This document shows positions 5,283 to 5,314 of a stretch of DNA of 5,314 nucleotides, in pieces; within the stretch, counting starts at the first letter, position 1; every line of letters starts with the position of its first letter. The DNA lies in NCBI GenBank assembly GCA_021848555.1, contig JAJZUN010000246.1, positions 1 to 5,314 of the forward strand, given 5' to 3'. This stretch comes from Pseudomonadota bacterium (lineage in GTDB: Bacteria; Pseudomonadota; Gammaproteobacteria; Burkholderiales; SG8-39). Position numbers and translations under genes: made by a program. The notes beneath the pieces are model-generated. The model was not told the DNA's origin and made no database searches. It worked only from the letters and a program-made list of their open reading frames with translations.

Positions 5283-5314
5283 GCTACGCCCAGCGCCAGC
5301 GACAGCAGTATGAA
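5132..5314 (-). CDS. DUF2892 (YgaP-type transmembrane) protein, 5' end outside window
   Basis: The last 60 residues of a small inner-membrane protein; the frame is open through the right edge. Two membrane helices are visible, FILLSLALGVAASPVF and YWLWFTAFVGANLLQFGF, joined by a short turn. They are followed by KVCPLGWMLKKLGVKESC and a short Ala-rich end. The hairpin plus CPLG-x(2)-LKKLG is characteristic of DUF2892, whose members are usually 65-75 residues, so about 10-15 N-terminal residues are missing. Biochemical function is poorly defined; the YgaP relative carries a rhodanese domain and handles sulfur or nitric-oxide chemistry, but no rhodanese is seen here. Compared with the damaged copy at 4128-4304 this version keeps both Trp residues and hydrophobic helices, so it is the likely functional gene. 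It lies 221 bp upstream of the mlaC-like gene on the same strand. Confidence 0.85.
   Translation of the reverse strand, partial: FILLSLALGVAASPVFHSAYWLWFTAFVGANLLQFGFTKVCPLGWMLKKLGVKESCAAAG

Overview
The window is GC-rich DNA from a Gram-negative bacterium. Three genes encode inner-membrane or periplasmic proteins of a double-membrane envelope: an AsmA family protein, an MlaC/Ttg2D-type periplasmic lipid carrier and an MscS channel. The gene set and codon use suggest a proteobacterium, most plausibly a betaproteobacterium. That placement is inference, since no rRNA or other marker gene is present.

Left part (1-951): accessory DNA made of toxin-antitoxin pieces. It holds the 3' end of a RelE/ParE-type toxin (+), a 58-codon minus-strand ORF resembling only the toxin-binding tail of an antitoxin, and a start-less minus-strand reading frame overlapping it. 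These are followed by an intact ribbon-helix-helix antitoxin (+, 576-860) with no toxin behind it, then the first 27 codons of a Phd/YefM-like antitoxin (868-951). An inverted repeat just upstream of the intact antitoxin is a candidate autoregulatory operator.

Middle part (990-3916, minus strand): a probable two-gene operon, asmA-family gene then mscS-family gene, 29 bp apart, with a strong Shine-Dalgarno before the channel gene. The AsmA start is best placed at 3916, immediately before a transmembrane helix.

Right part (4128-5314, minus strand): an MlaC/Ttg2D-family gene lies between two copies of a DUF2892 (YgaP-type membrane hairpin) gene. The upstream copy continues past the window edge and looks intact. 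The downstream copy has lost its 5' end, carries radical substitutions and begins in frame directly after the mlaC-like stop codon. The two copies form a 151-bp direct repeat with 7 mismatches, 1004 bp apart, which points to a past duplication and deletion.

Functionally, the AsmA-like and MlaC-like proteins both belong to families linked to phospholipid movement and outer-membrane homeostasis, and MscS senses membrane tension. The right two thirds therefore read as an envelope-maintenance neighbourhood next to a toxin-antitoxin scrapyard. I see no RNA genes, CRISPR array, insertion sequence or convincing rho-independent terminator.
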